DNA of 64,000 nt from Flavobacteria bacterium GWA2_35_26 (GTDB lineage: Bacteria; Bacteroidota; Bacteroidia; Flavobacteriales; Flavobacteriaceae), in NCBI GenBank assembly GCA_001800905.1, contig MGWH01000002.1, forward strand, positions 372,001 through 436,000, written 5' to 3'. The position numbers and the translations under genes are program-made. Position 1 is the stretch's first letter. Each line of letters opens with the position of its first letter. Positions 8,960 through 16,876 of this stretch are shown one piece after another. Under the pieces are notes generated by a model. That model did not search any database, was not told where the DNA came from, and worked only from the letters and a program-made list of their open reading frames with translations.

Positions 8960-9721
8960 TTATTGCGAAATTGTTCCTGGAGTGCCATAAAAACCATTTC
9001 CGTTCAAATAAGGCGCTTCGGCTGTAAAATGGTAATGATAAATTCCGTTTGGATAATCAACTGTTGCATGGGAATGACCGTGATAAACATCTAAAGAACT
9101 GTTGGTCACCAACGTATTGTTTTCTTCATTTGGTCCATAAACTGGAAATCCGTCTAACAGAAAACCCATTAAACCCGATTTTGTAGATTTAACGGTTGTT
9201 AAATACAATGGCTCAACGTGGTAATGATATACTCCTTGATTTTGAGGATGTCCATAGTACTTGTCAAAAGAAACGATCTCACTTGTTAATGGCTGATTGG
9301 GACCTGCATATTGATTAAATAAAGCAACACCATTAATAGCAATCCCAATTGGACCCAATGGAGTAGCAGCATGATTCGATGCAACTACAGGATTTAAAGG
9401 AATTTTTAAAGTGGCTGTTTGTTCTACTATCGAATTTGGATTTTTTTCAAATGTATTTCCACCAAAAGTAGTTCCAGAATATGCTTCATACAACGCATTT
9501 GTTGTTGGATAATAGGCACTTTTGTGATCTGGGAGATCTTTTGTTTTAATATAGATATAGGTACCATCACTTGTTATGCTTGTTGCACCATATATTTTTT
9601 TATAAACCGCAGGCACAGTGGCAGAAACCTCTGTAGAACTACCATCGTTGCTACTACAATTGTACATGCCAAATGTTATTCCTAAGACACACATTAATAA
9701 ACCAATTTTATTATTCTTCAT
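8960..9721 (-). CDS. YHYH-domain lipoprotein (smaller copy, first gene of operon)
   Basis: 253 residues with a lipoprotein signal ending at C22 (GMYNC). Two YHYH motifs lie at about 165-168 (GVYHYHVEP) and 228-231 (GIYHYHFTA), plus DHK, HGHSH and other His residues. Sequences such as GIAINGVALFNQYAG and GLMGFLLDGFPVYGP between the motifs have a counterpart in the larger YHYH protein encoded at 4421-5383 (GLAFNGVRFDGP, APMIGYAADGHG), so the two share a fold. Family function is unknown. It opens the nine-gene minus-strand operon that ends with the deacetylase; a -7 box lies 35 bases upstream. Confidence 0.88.
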   Translation of the reverse strand: MKNNKIGLLMCVLGITFGMYNCSSNDGSSTEVSATVPAVYKKIYGATSITSDGTYIYIKTKDLPDHKSAYYPTTNALYEAYSGTTFGGNTFEKNPNSIVEQTATLKIPLNPVVASNHAATPLGPIGIAINGVALFNQYAGPNQPLTSEIVSFDKYYGHPQNQGVYHYHVEPLYLTTVKSTKSGLMGFLLDGFPVYGPNEENNTLVTNSSLDVYHGHSHATVDYPNGIYHYHFTAEAPYLNGNGFYGTPGTISQ

Positions 9722-9756
9722 TTGTTTACTATTTAATAATATTCGATCAAAATTAT

Positions 9757-9764
9757 CAAATATA
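9757..9764 (-). promoter_or_regulatory. -7 promoter box of the YHYH operon
   Basis: The minus strand reads TATATTTG, an exact TAnnTTTG match, 35 bases before the first ATG of the operon. No convincing -33 box was found. An imperfect dyad (TGTAAT...ATTACA, 9820-9839) lies further upstream in the divergent intergenic region. Confidence 0.5.
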
Positions 9765-9901
9765 TAAGCCTCGTTAAAGCTGTTTATGCTGGACTGTCAA
9801 TAAAATGGGTTGGATTGTATGTAATCTTTTAATATTACAAATTACTCGAGACTATTAATCAATATTTTAAAAAATGTTACTCCTTAAAGAATTATTTTAT
9901 A

Positions 9902-9937
9902 TATCTTTACTAACCATTTGGTTAAACCGTTTAGTTA
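9902..9937 (+). promoter_or_regulatory. Probable TetR operator overlapping the promoter of the export operon
   Basis: A -7-like box TATCTTTA (9902-9909) is followed by the palindrome TAACC-ATTT-GGTTA (9911-9924) and a second, imperfect half-palindrome continuing to 9937, immediately before the tetR ATG. Placement over the expected transcription start fits autorepression by the TetR product. Confidence 0.6.
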
Positions 9938-9942
9938 AAAAA

Positions 9943-10536
9943 ATGACTACAGAAGAAAAAATATTTGAAGCAGCGAAAATCGTATTTCAAAAAAAAGGAT
10001 TTGCTGGTGCAAGAATGCAAGAAATAGCAGATGAAGCAGGAATCAACAAAGCGATGCTGCATTATTGCTTTAAAAATAAGCAATCTCTTTTTGAAGCAGT
10101 TTTCATGAAAGCGTTTAGTCAATTAGCGCCACAAGTCAATTTAATTTTTAGTTCCAATGAGAGTATTTTTGACAAAATCAGGCAATTTACCCACAGTTAC
10201 ATCACATTTGTAAATGAGCATCCATTTCTACCGCAATTCATTATTCAAGAGATGAACAACAACCCAGAGTTTGTGATTCAATTTTTAAACAATGCCAATC
10301 GACCCAATCCAAGTTTAATGATCGCTCAAATTGAACAAGAAATTGCCGCTGGAATTATCAAACCAATGCCACCCAAGCAATTATTAATGGATATTTTTTC
10401 ATTAACCGTTTTTCCTTTTGCAGCTCAAACCATGGTGAAAGGGATGTTTCATATTTCGGAAATCGAATTCAATCAAATGATGGAAGAACGAAAAACATCA
10501 ATCGCTGAACTTATTATTAATTCAATAAAAAAATGA
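9943..10536 (+). CDS. TetR-family transcriptional regulator (CecR-like position)
   Basis: 197 residues from the ATG at 9943. An upstream in-frame ATG (9874) is rejected because it would translate through the operator and add an atypical leader. The TetR HTH is at about 5-48 (TEEKIFEAAKIVFQKKGFAGARMQEIADEAGINKAM split over helices 1-3, ending HYCFKNK). The C-terminal ligand-binding and dimer domain is variable. It is the first gene of a TolC-HlyD-ABC export operon and overlaps the TolC gene by four bases (ATGA). In cecR-ybhGFSR of enterobacteria a TetR repressor heads the same gene set, so repression relieved by an export substrate is likely. Confidence 0.92.
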   Translation: MTTEEKIFEAAKIVFQKKGFAGARMQEIADEAGINKAMLHYCFKNKQSLFEAVFMKAFSQLAPQVNLIFSSNESIFDKIRQFTHSYITFVNEHPFLPQFIIQEMNNNPEFVIQFLNNANRPNPSLMIAQIEQEIAAGIIKPMPPKQLLMDIFSLTVFPFAAQTMVKGMFHISEIEFNQMMEERKTSIAELIINSIKK

Positions 10537-11783
10537 AAAAAACACTTTTCTTATTAACGTTATTGGTCTACCAATTTTCTAGTGCACAGCACATTGTAAC
10601 TTTAGAAAATTGCTATGCTCTAGCCATCAAAAATTACCCTCTAGCAAAACAATCGGAATTATTAGCCCAGAAATCAGCCTTTGAAACAGCTTCATTTAAA
10701 ACCGCTAAATTGCCTAAGCTAGATTTGAATGCACAAGCATCCTACCAATCAGAGGTTACCGGTTTACCCATTCCGTTACCAAATGTAACTCCATTGAATA
10801 AAGACCAATACCGAGCGACTTTGGATATGAATCAATTGATTTATAATGGCGGTCTTATTGATTCTAATATTAAATTGAAAGCAATTCAAACGCAAACACA
10901 GCAACAACAAGTAGCAGTCAATTTACACTCTATTAAAACTCGAATCAACCAATTGTACTTCTCCATTCTTTTGGCACAAGAACGAAAATTAATTCTGACT
11001 TCTAAACAAGACCAATTAGCTTCCAAAATTAAAGAAGTGAAATCGGGAGTCAAATTTGGAGTGCTACTTCCCGCTTCAGAGCAAGTTTTGGAAGCTGAAA
11101 ATTTAAAAATTAAACAACAGTTACGAGAAACCGAATTAGACAAAAACAGGCTTTTAGCAAATTTGTCAGAGCTAATTGCTGCTCCTTTAGATGAAAAAAC
11201 CATTTTTGAAAAACCAATGGTTGCACTAGCAAATGATGCAGCCATTTCGCGTCCAGAAATTGAATTGTTTGCATTGCAAAACCAACAAATTTCAAGTTCA
11301 AAAGAACTTATTTCCAAAAATAAACTACCAAAAATAAATGCATTTGGCACAGCCGGTTATGGGAATCCGGGACTGAATATGTTGAATAATTCGTTTCAAA
11401 CTTTTTATATGGTGGGGCTAAAAGCCAATTGGAATGTTTGGGATTGGGAAAAAACCAAAAAAGACAAAGAGGCACTTTCAGTATCAGAGTCGATTATTGC
11501 AACTGAAAAAGAAACTTTCTTGCTTAATACTCATATGCAATTAGAGGAAATACAAACTGAAATCAACAAACTAGAAGAGGCGCTTAAAACCGATCAAGAA
11601 ATTGTCAGTTTACGAGAATCCGTTGCTAAATCTTCGGATGCACAGTTAAAAAACGGTATCATCACCTCCTCAGATTATTTGGTAGAATTCAGCCATTTGT
11701 ACGAATCCCAAATCAATCAGAAAACACATCAAATTCAATTGGCCTTGGCAAAATCCAATTACCAACTAATAAAAGGAAAGTAA
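10533..11783 (+). CDS. TolC-family outer-membrane efflux protein
   Basis: 416 residues. A signal peptide (ends SSAQH, about residue 19) is followed by two outer_membrane_efflux repeats of long alpha-helices alternating with short beta segments (e.g. ATLDMNQLIYNGGLID near 90-105 and LKANWNVWDWEKTKKDKE near 295-310). This is the TolC pattern and length. It should form the outer-membrane channel of the ABC export system encoded downstream. Its inclusion inside the operon differs from enterobacterial ybh operons, which rely on a separate TolC. Confidence 0.9.
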   Translation: MKKTLFLLTLLVYQFSSAQHIVTLENCYALAIKNYPLAKQSELLAQKSAFETASFKTAKLPKLDLNAQASYQSEVTGLPIPLPNVTPLNKDQYRATLDMNQLIYNGGLIDSNIKLKAIQTQTQQQQVAVNLHSIKTRINQLYFSILLAQERKLILTSKQDQLASKIKEVKSGVKFGVLLPASEQVLEAENLKIKQQLRETELDKNRLLANLSELIAAPLDEKTIFEKPMVALANDAAISRPEIELFALQNQQISSSKELISKNKLPKINAFGTAGYGNPGLNMLNNSFQTFYMVGLKANWNVWDWEKTKKDKEALSVSESIIATEKETFLLNTHMQLEEIQTEINKLEEALKTDQEIVSLRESVAKSSDAQLKNGIITSSDYLVEFSHLYESQINQKTHQIQLALAKSNYQLIKGK

Positions 11784-11805
11784 CAAAACTTCAAAACGAA
11801 TCAAA

Positions 11806-12681
11806 ATGAAACAACTATTTACATTTTTAATCCTAATCAATTTAGTAGCCTGTAATAAAAATAACGATAAAGCGGATGGCTACGGAAATTTTGAAGCTAC
11901 CGAAGTAACTATTTCAGCAGAGGCCAGCGGTAAAATTGAGTATTTAAACCTTAAAGAAGGCGCTATCGTAGCTCCCGACACCCAAGTTGGTTTGATAGAT
12001 ACTATTCAACTCTATTTATCTAAACTACAACTGATTGCTTCCAAAAATACGATTGCTTCCAAGTCAGGAAATGTGTTATCCCAAACAGCTGTTTTGAACG
12101 AGCAACTCAAAACTACTTTGATAGAACAAAAAAGAATCCAAAATATGTTTGCCGAAAATGCTGCAACTAAACGTCAAGTAGATGAAATTAACGGAAAAGT
12201 CAATGTGTTGAACGAACAGATAAAAAGTATCAAAACACAAGAAGCACCTATAAGTAATGAGCAAAAATCAATTGATGTACAAATTGAAAAAATAAACGAC
12301 CAAATCCAAAAATGTAAAATAATCAACCCATTTCAAGGAACGGTTTTAGCAAAATATTCCGAAGCAAATGAGATAACCAATTTTGGAAAACCACTATATA
12401 AATTGGCTGATTTAACCACAATGACTTTACGTGTTTATATAAGTGAGAAGCAACTAAACCAAATTAAAGTAGGACAAAAAGTTACTGTGAAAATTGACAC
12501 TCAAGAAGACATGAAATCCTATCCTGGAACTATTTCATGGATTTCTTCTTCGGCTGAGTTTACACCAAAAATCATTCAAACCAAAGAAGAGCGTGCTAAT
12601 TTAGTGTATGCGGTGAAAGTGAATGTGAAAAATGATGGCAGTCTAAAAATTGGGATGCCAGCCGAAATGTGGATCAAATAA
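11806..12681 (+). CDS. HlyD/MFP-family periplasmic adaptor lipoprotein (YbhG-like)
   Basis: 291 residues with a lipoprotein signal (LVAC, C16). It has a biotinyl-lipoyl-like half (GNFEATEVTISAEASGKIEYLNLKEG, in two halves around a coiled coil at about 70-165) and a beta-barrel domain (LRVYISEKQLNQIKVGQ). It is short for an RND adaptor and close to YbhG of ABC-type exporters. It would link the inner-membrane ABC transporter to the TolC channel. It lies 22 bases after the TolC gene, and the first ATPase starts one base after its stop codon. Confidence 0.9.
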   Translation: MKQLFTFLILINLVACNKNNDKADGYGNFEATEVTISAEASGKIEYLNLKEGAIVAPDTQVGLIDTIQLYLSKLQLIASKNTIASKSGNVLSQTAVLNEQLKTTLIEQKRIQNMFAENAATKRQVDEINGKVNVLNEQIKSIKTQEAPISNEQKSIDVQIEKINDQIQKCKIINPFQGTVLAKYSEANEITNFGKPLYKLADLTTMTLRVYISEKQLNQIKVGQKVTVKIDTQEDMKSYPGTISWISSSAEFTPKIIQTKEERANLVYAVKVNVKNDGSLKIGMPAEMWIK

Positions 12682-12682
12682 A

Positions 12683-13594
12683 ATGAGTATTTCTGTTCAG
12701 AATCTATCCAAATCGTATAAAGACTTCAAAGCTATTGAAGCCATTTCATTTGAAGTAAATAAAGGCGAATTGTTTGGGCTTATTGGACCCGATGGTGCCG
12801 GAAAAACGACAATTTTCAGAATCCTTACTACCCTACTTCTGCCAAACGAAGGAGTGGCGAGTGTAGCGGGATTTGATGTGGTGAATGACTATAAATCTAT
12901 TCGGAATTCGGTGGGCTATATGCCAGGGAAATTTTCCTTGTACCAAGATTTAACAGTGGAAGAGAACTTGCAATTTTTCGCGACCATGTTTGGAGCTACC
13001 ATTGAAGAAAATTACGACTTAATTCGGGATATTTATATTCAAATTGAACCCTTCAAAAAGCGACGAGCGGGAGCCTTATCCGGTGGGATGAAACAAAAAT
13101 TAGCGTTGTGTTGCGCTTTAATTCATAAACCCAAAGTTTTATTTCTTGACGAACCTACTACAGGGGTAGATCCCGTTTCTCGTAAAGAATTTTGGGAAAT
13201 GCTAAAGCGTTTACAGCAAAATGGAATCACAATTTTGGTTTCAACTCCTTACATGGACGAAGCTAGTTTATGCGATCGAATTGCCCTGATTCAAAAAGGA
13301 AAAATCTTTGAAATTGATAGTCCGAAAAACATTATTTCAAAATATTCAAAAACCATATATGCTGTTTCTGCCCAAAACACACACCAATTATTAGAAGATT
13401 TAAAAGCCTTTCCAAGTCAGTACAGCGTGTTTGCTTTTGGAGAATTCATCCATTATATAGACCAAAATAATGATTTTAAAAGCACCCATTTACAACAGTA
13501 TTTGGAAAGCAAAAGACATACTGAAATAACAATCCAAATTACGACCCCAACAATTGAAGACGTATTTATGGATGTAACCTCTTTAGAAAACTAA
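12683..13594 (+). CDS. ABC transporter ATP-binding protein, first half of a YbhF-like pair
   Basis: 303 residues from the ATG at 12683. An in-frame upstream ATG lies inside hlyD and gives a non-homologous leader. Walker A GPDGAGKTT near 34-42, signature LSGGM near 131-135, Walker B VLFLDEPTTG near 150-160. A C-terminal extension of about 80 residues follows the ATPase core. The next ATPase is in the same reading frame, separated only by TAA and one codon. In E. coli YbhF the two ATPases are one polypeptide, so this looks like a split version. Confidence 0.92.
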   Translation: MSISVQNLSKSYKDFKAIEAISFEVNKGELFGLIGPDGAGKTTIFRILTTLLLPNEGVASVAGFDVVNDYKSIRNSVGYMPGKFSLYQDLTVEENLQFFATMFGATIEENYDLIRDIYIQIEPFKKRRAGALSGGMKQKLALCCALIHKPKVLFLDEPTTGVDPVSRKEFWEMLKRLQQNGITILVSTPYMDEASLCDRIALIQKGKIFEIDSPKNIISKYSKTIYAVSAQNTHQLLEDLKAFPSQYSVFAFGEFIHYIDQNNDFKSTHLQQYLESKRHTEITIQITTPTIEDVFMDVTSLEN

Positions 13595-13597
13595 ATT

Positions 13598-14332
13598 TTG
13601 GAACACAATAAAATCATATCAGTAAGCAATCTTACTAAAACCTTTGGCGATTTTACGGCAGTGAATAACATTTCTTTTGAAGTAGCCAAAGGGGAAATTT
13701 TCGGGTTTTTAGGTGCTAATGGCGCAGGAAAAACAACGGCAATGAAAATGTTGATCGGGATTTCAAAACCCAGTTCAGGAGAGGCAACAGTAGCTGGTTT
13801 TGATATTGCTAAACAATCCGAAATGGTCAAGAAAAATATTGGTTATATGAGCCAAAAATTTTCATTATATGACGATTTGACCATCAAGGAAAACATTACG
13901 TTTTTTGGCGGAATTTATGGCTTAAGTAGAAAAGAGATTAAAGAAAAAACAGCTATTTTAATTGCAGAATTGGAATTGGAAGAAGTAGCCAATCAATTGG
14001 TAGGTGCTTTACCATTGGGTTGGAAACAAAAATTATCGTTTTCGGTGGCGTTATTGCACGAACCTAAAATCATTTTTTTGGACGAACCAACGGGAGGCGT
14101 TGACCCCATAACCCGCAGACAATTTTGGGAAATGATTTATGCCCAAGCCCATAAAGGGACCACCATTTTTGTGACCACACATTATATGGACGAAGCCGAA
14201 TATTGCGACCGTGTCTCGATTATGGTGGAAGGGAAAATTGAGGCTTTGGATTCTCCTAAAAATTTAAAAAAACAATTCAAAGTCGATTCTATGAATGAAG
14301 TTTTTTTGAAACTAGCACGAAATATTGAATAA
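13598..14332 (+). CDS. ABC transporter ATP-binding protein, second half of a YbhF-like pair (TTG start)
   Basis: 244 residues. No ATG precedes Walker A, so translation must start at TTG 13598 or arise by readthrough of the TAA at 13592-13594, which is in the same frame. Walker A GANGAGKTT near 37-45; Walker B IIFLDEPTGG near 155-164. The signature motif is degenerate (LPLGWKQ instead of LSGGxxQ), so one ATP site of the pair may be non-canonical. It should pair with the preceding ATPase as a heterodimer driving the two ABC-2 permeases. Confidence 0.88.
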   Translation: MEHNKIISVSNLTKTFGDFTAVNNISFEVAKGEIFGFLGANGAGKTTAMKMLIGISKPSSGEATVAGFDIAKQSEMVKKNIGYMSQKFSLYDDLTIKENITFFGGIYGLSRKEIKEKTAILIAELELEEVANQLVGALPLGWKQKLSFSVALLHEPKIIFLDEPTGGVDPITRRQFWEMIYAQAHKGTTIFVTTHYMDEAEYCDRVSIMVEGKIEALDSPKNLKKQFKVDSMNEVFLKLARNIE

Positions 14333-14356
14333 TTAGAAACCTTAAACTAAATAGAA

Positions 14357-15463
14357 ATGAAACGATTTATAGGTTTTGTAACCAAAGAATTCTACCACAT
14401 TTTTAGAGACAAACGAACTCTATTTATACTCTTTGGAATGCCAATTGCTCAAATTATTCTATTTGGCTTTGCCATTACCAATGAAATCAACAACGTCAAT
14501 ATTGCCATTTTGGACCAATCCAAGGATGTTGCCACTCAAAAAATAATTGCTAAAATCAATGCATCAAAGTATTTTGTAGTAAAACAAAATATTAACCATG
14601 AAAACGAAATTGAAAATGTCTTTAAAAAGGGAAAAGTAAAAGCAGTCCTGGTTTTTGAAAATCATTTTATCAAAAATCTAGAAACAAAAAAGCAGGCAAA
14701 AGTTCAAGTAATTACTGATGCTACTGACCCTAATATTGCCAATACTGTCACTAATTATGTCAATGCTATTTTGCAAAATTACACACAGCAATTAAACCGA
14801 AATAATCCGACTGCTTATTCCATTCAAACCCAAACCCAGTTGTATTACAATCCCGAATTAAAGAGTGTATTTAACTTTGTCCCAGGAGTAATGACCATTA
14901 TTTTAATGTTGGTTTCGGCCATGATGACCTCCATTTCCATTACAAGAGAAAAAGAAATGGGCACTATGGAAGTATTGTTGGTTTCGCCACTAAAACCCTT
15001 TCAAGTGATTATTGGAAAAGTCTTTCCGTATATTTTTCTATCCATTATCAATGCAACTATAATTGTGCTTTTGGGTTATTTTGTCTTCAAAATGCCAATA
15101 GTAGGAAGCTTGTTTTTATTAGCATTTGAAAGTATTTTGTTCATCATAACAGCCCTTTCTTTGGGGATACTGATATCAACAGTAACCGATTCACAACAAA
15201 CGGCTATGATGATTTCATTATTTGGTTTAATGCTGCCTGTAATTATTTTATCAGGCTTTATTTTTCCAATTTCGAGTATGCCTTTGCCTATGCAAATTAT
15301 TAGCAATATCATTCCTGCCAAATGGTTTATTATTATTGTAAAAGCGGTAATGCTCAAAGGAGCAAGCGTGTCAGTAATTTGGAAAGAAACGCTGATTTTA
15401 ATCGGAATGACTGCAGTATACATTTTGTTAAGTATTAAAAAATATAAAATTCGCCTGGAATAA
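14357..15463 (+). CDS. ABC-2 type permease, YbhS-like
   Basis: 368 residues. One N-terminal transmembrane helix (about 20-40) is followed by a large extracytoplasmic domain (about 45-170) and five further helices. The ABC2_membrane_3 hallmark FVPGVMTIILMLVSAMMTSISITREKE is read in pieces near 172-200, with the coupling region KEMGTMEVLLVSPLKP. It forms half of the inner-membrane channel with the next gene. The two permeases clearly share architecture and motifs, indicating an old duplication. Confidence 0.92.
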   Translation: MKRFIGFVTKEFYHIFRDKRTLFILFGMPIAQIILFGFAITNEINNVNIAILDQSKDVATQKIIAKINASKYFVVKQNINHENEIENVFKKGKVKAVLVFENHFIKNLETKKQAKVQVITDATDPNIANTVTNYVNAILQNYTQQLNRNNPTAYSIQTQTQLYYNPELKSVFNFVPGVMTIILMLVSAMMTSISITREKEMGTMEVLLVSPLKPFQVIIGKVFPYIFLSIINATIIVLLGYFVFKMPIVGSLFLLAFESILFIITALSLGILISTVTDSQQTAMMISLFGLMLPVIILSGFIFPISSMPLPMQIISNIIPAKWFIIIVKAVMLKGASVSVIWKETLILIGMTAVYILLSIKKYKIRLE

Positions 15464-15483
15464 AAATTCAGCAGTCTAAGCAT

Positions 15484-16608
15484 ATGAGAACAATTCTATT
15501 TATTATCCAAAAAGAGTTCAAACAAATATTCAGGAACAAAGGGATGCTACCAATCATCTTTGTATTGCCGATGATTCAGTTATTAATCCTGTCTAATGCT
15601 GCCAGTTTTGAGGTAAAAAATATTGCATTTTCCTATATCGACCATGATCACTCCAAAGCTTCAAGAGAATTAATTTCAAAATTTGCTGCTTCAGATTACT
15701 TTACAATTAAAGAGGAATTTGAATCCAAATCAATTGCAAATATTGAAATGCAAAAAGGATCTGTAGATGTGATTCTCGAAATTCCCAATCAATTTGAACG
15801 CAAGCTTCAAAAAGAAAATACCACGACACTTTCAGTAAGTATTAATGCCATAGACGGCGCTTCGGCAGGAATTGAAAATGTTTACATCAATCAAGTAATA
15901 GGTAGTTTTAATCAAAATTTACAAACCCAATTGATGCATTATAATGAAGGCAAACTTGTCCCAAACCAAAGTATTGTAACTATTCCATCTTTTTGGTACA
16001 ACAACACCCTGAATTACAAAACATTTATGGTTCCTGGGATATTAGTACTTCTGGTAACAATGCTAACTTTATTCTTGTCCTCAATGAATATTGTTAGAGA
16101 AAAAGAAATCGGAACCTTGGAACAAATCAATGTTACACCGATTAAAAAATACCAATTCATTATTGGCAAACTTTTCCCGTTTTGGGTATTAGGCTTAGTA
16201 ATTCTTACTGTGGGATTAATTATTGCAAAACTCGTCTTTAATACTCCTATTTTGGGAAATATCGGATTGATTTATTTGTTTACCTCAGTCTATTTATTAG
16301 TCATATTAGGCATTGGATTAATTATTTCTAATTTCACAGAAACACAACAACAATCGATGTTTATTGCCTGGTTTTTTACAGTACTATTTATTTTAATGAG
16401 CGGTTTGTTTACACCAATTGAAAGTATGCCTCAATGGGCGCAGAACATTACTTTGTTTAATCCGATTCGGTATTTTGTTGAAATAGTCCGAATGGTAATG
16501 CTAAAAGGTGCGCGATTTTCGGATATTTCATTTCATTTTTTTGTAATCGTTGCCTATGCCTTTATTTTAAATGCAATAGCAGTTTGGAGTTATAAAAAAG
16601 TAGTGTAA
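15484..16608 (+). CDS. ABC-2 type permease, YbhR-like
   Basis: 374 residues with the same topology as the upstream permease: N-terminal helix, extracytoplasmic domain (about 45-175), then five helices. Diagnostic stretches are MVPGILVLLVTML near 184-196 and REKEIGTLEQINVTPIKKYQ near 210-229. It starts 20 bases after the first permease gene. It is the last gene of the TetR-headed export operon; a terminator follows at 16701. Substrates of related YbhFSR systems include some drugs and cations; the substrate here is unknown. Confidence 0.92.
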   Translation: MRTILFIIQKEFKQIFRNKGMLPIIFVLPMIQLLILSNAASFEVKNIAFSYIDHDHSKASRELISKFAASDYFTIKEEFESKSIANIEMQKGSVDVILEIPNQFERKLQKENTTTLSVSINAIDGASAGIENVYINQVIGSFNQNLQTQLMHYNEGKLVPNQSIVTIPSFWYNNTLNYKTFMVPGILVLLVTMLTLFLSSMNIVREKEIGTLEQINVTPIKKYQFIIGKLFPFWVLGLVILTVGLIIAKLVFNTPILGNIGLIYLFTSVYLLVILGIGLIISNFTETQQQSMFIAWFFTVLFILMSGLFTPIESMPQWAQNITLFNPIRYFVEIVRMVMLKGARFSDISFHFFVIVAYAFILNAIAVWSYKKVV

Positions 16609-16700
16609 TTTTTTGTCTTGAGTTGTAACGAAAATTCAAATAAAGCAGAAAACCTTTCTATTTCGTCAACCAGAGATTCGATAATTAGGTTTGAATTGGT

Positions 16701-16741
16701 TACTAAAACAAAATCTCAAAAGCAATTTTGAGGTTTTTTTT
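16701..16741 (+). repeat. 41-bp direct repeat, right copy; terminator of the export operon
   Basis: Matches 914-954 at 39 of 41 bases, including the TACTAA preceding the hairpin. The stem CTCAAAA-GCAA-TTTTGAG plus a T-run makes it a working intrinsic terminator. The rest of 16609-16876 holds no gene that I can see. Confidence 0.8.
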
Positions 16742-16876
16742 GTGTTTAATATTTACTATTCGATATTGATTACATTTAATTCTTCAAAATTCCATTGTAT
16801 ACAAAAACTTGCTTTTAACTAAATATTAATAGTCGTTGTATTTTATTCTGTGTAATAAACTTTAATTTTAACGACT

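Noticed and set aside
9820..9839. TGTAAT...ATTACA dyad as a LytTR operator
   Set aside because: LytTR regulators bind direct repeats, not this imperfect inverted repeat; noted only as a dyad.
16650..16700. Possible degenerate tRNA remnant (T-arm-like TTTGAAT) before the right 41-bp repeat
   Set aside because: The flanking bases do not form a T stem or acceptor stem; only the 41-bp repeat is supported.
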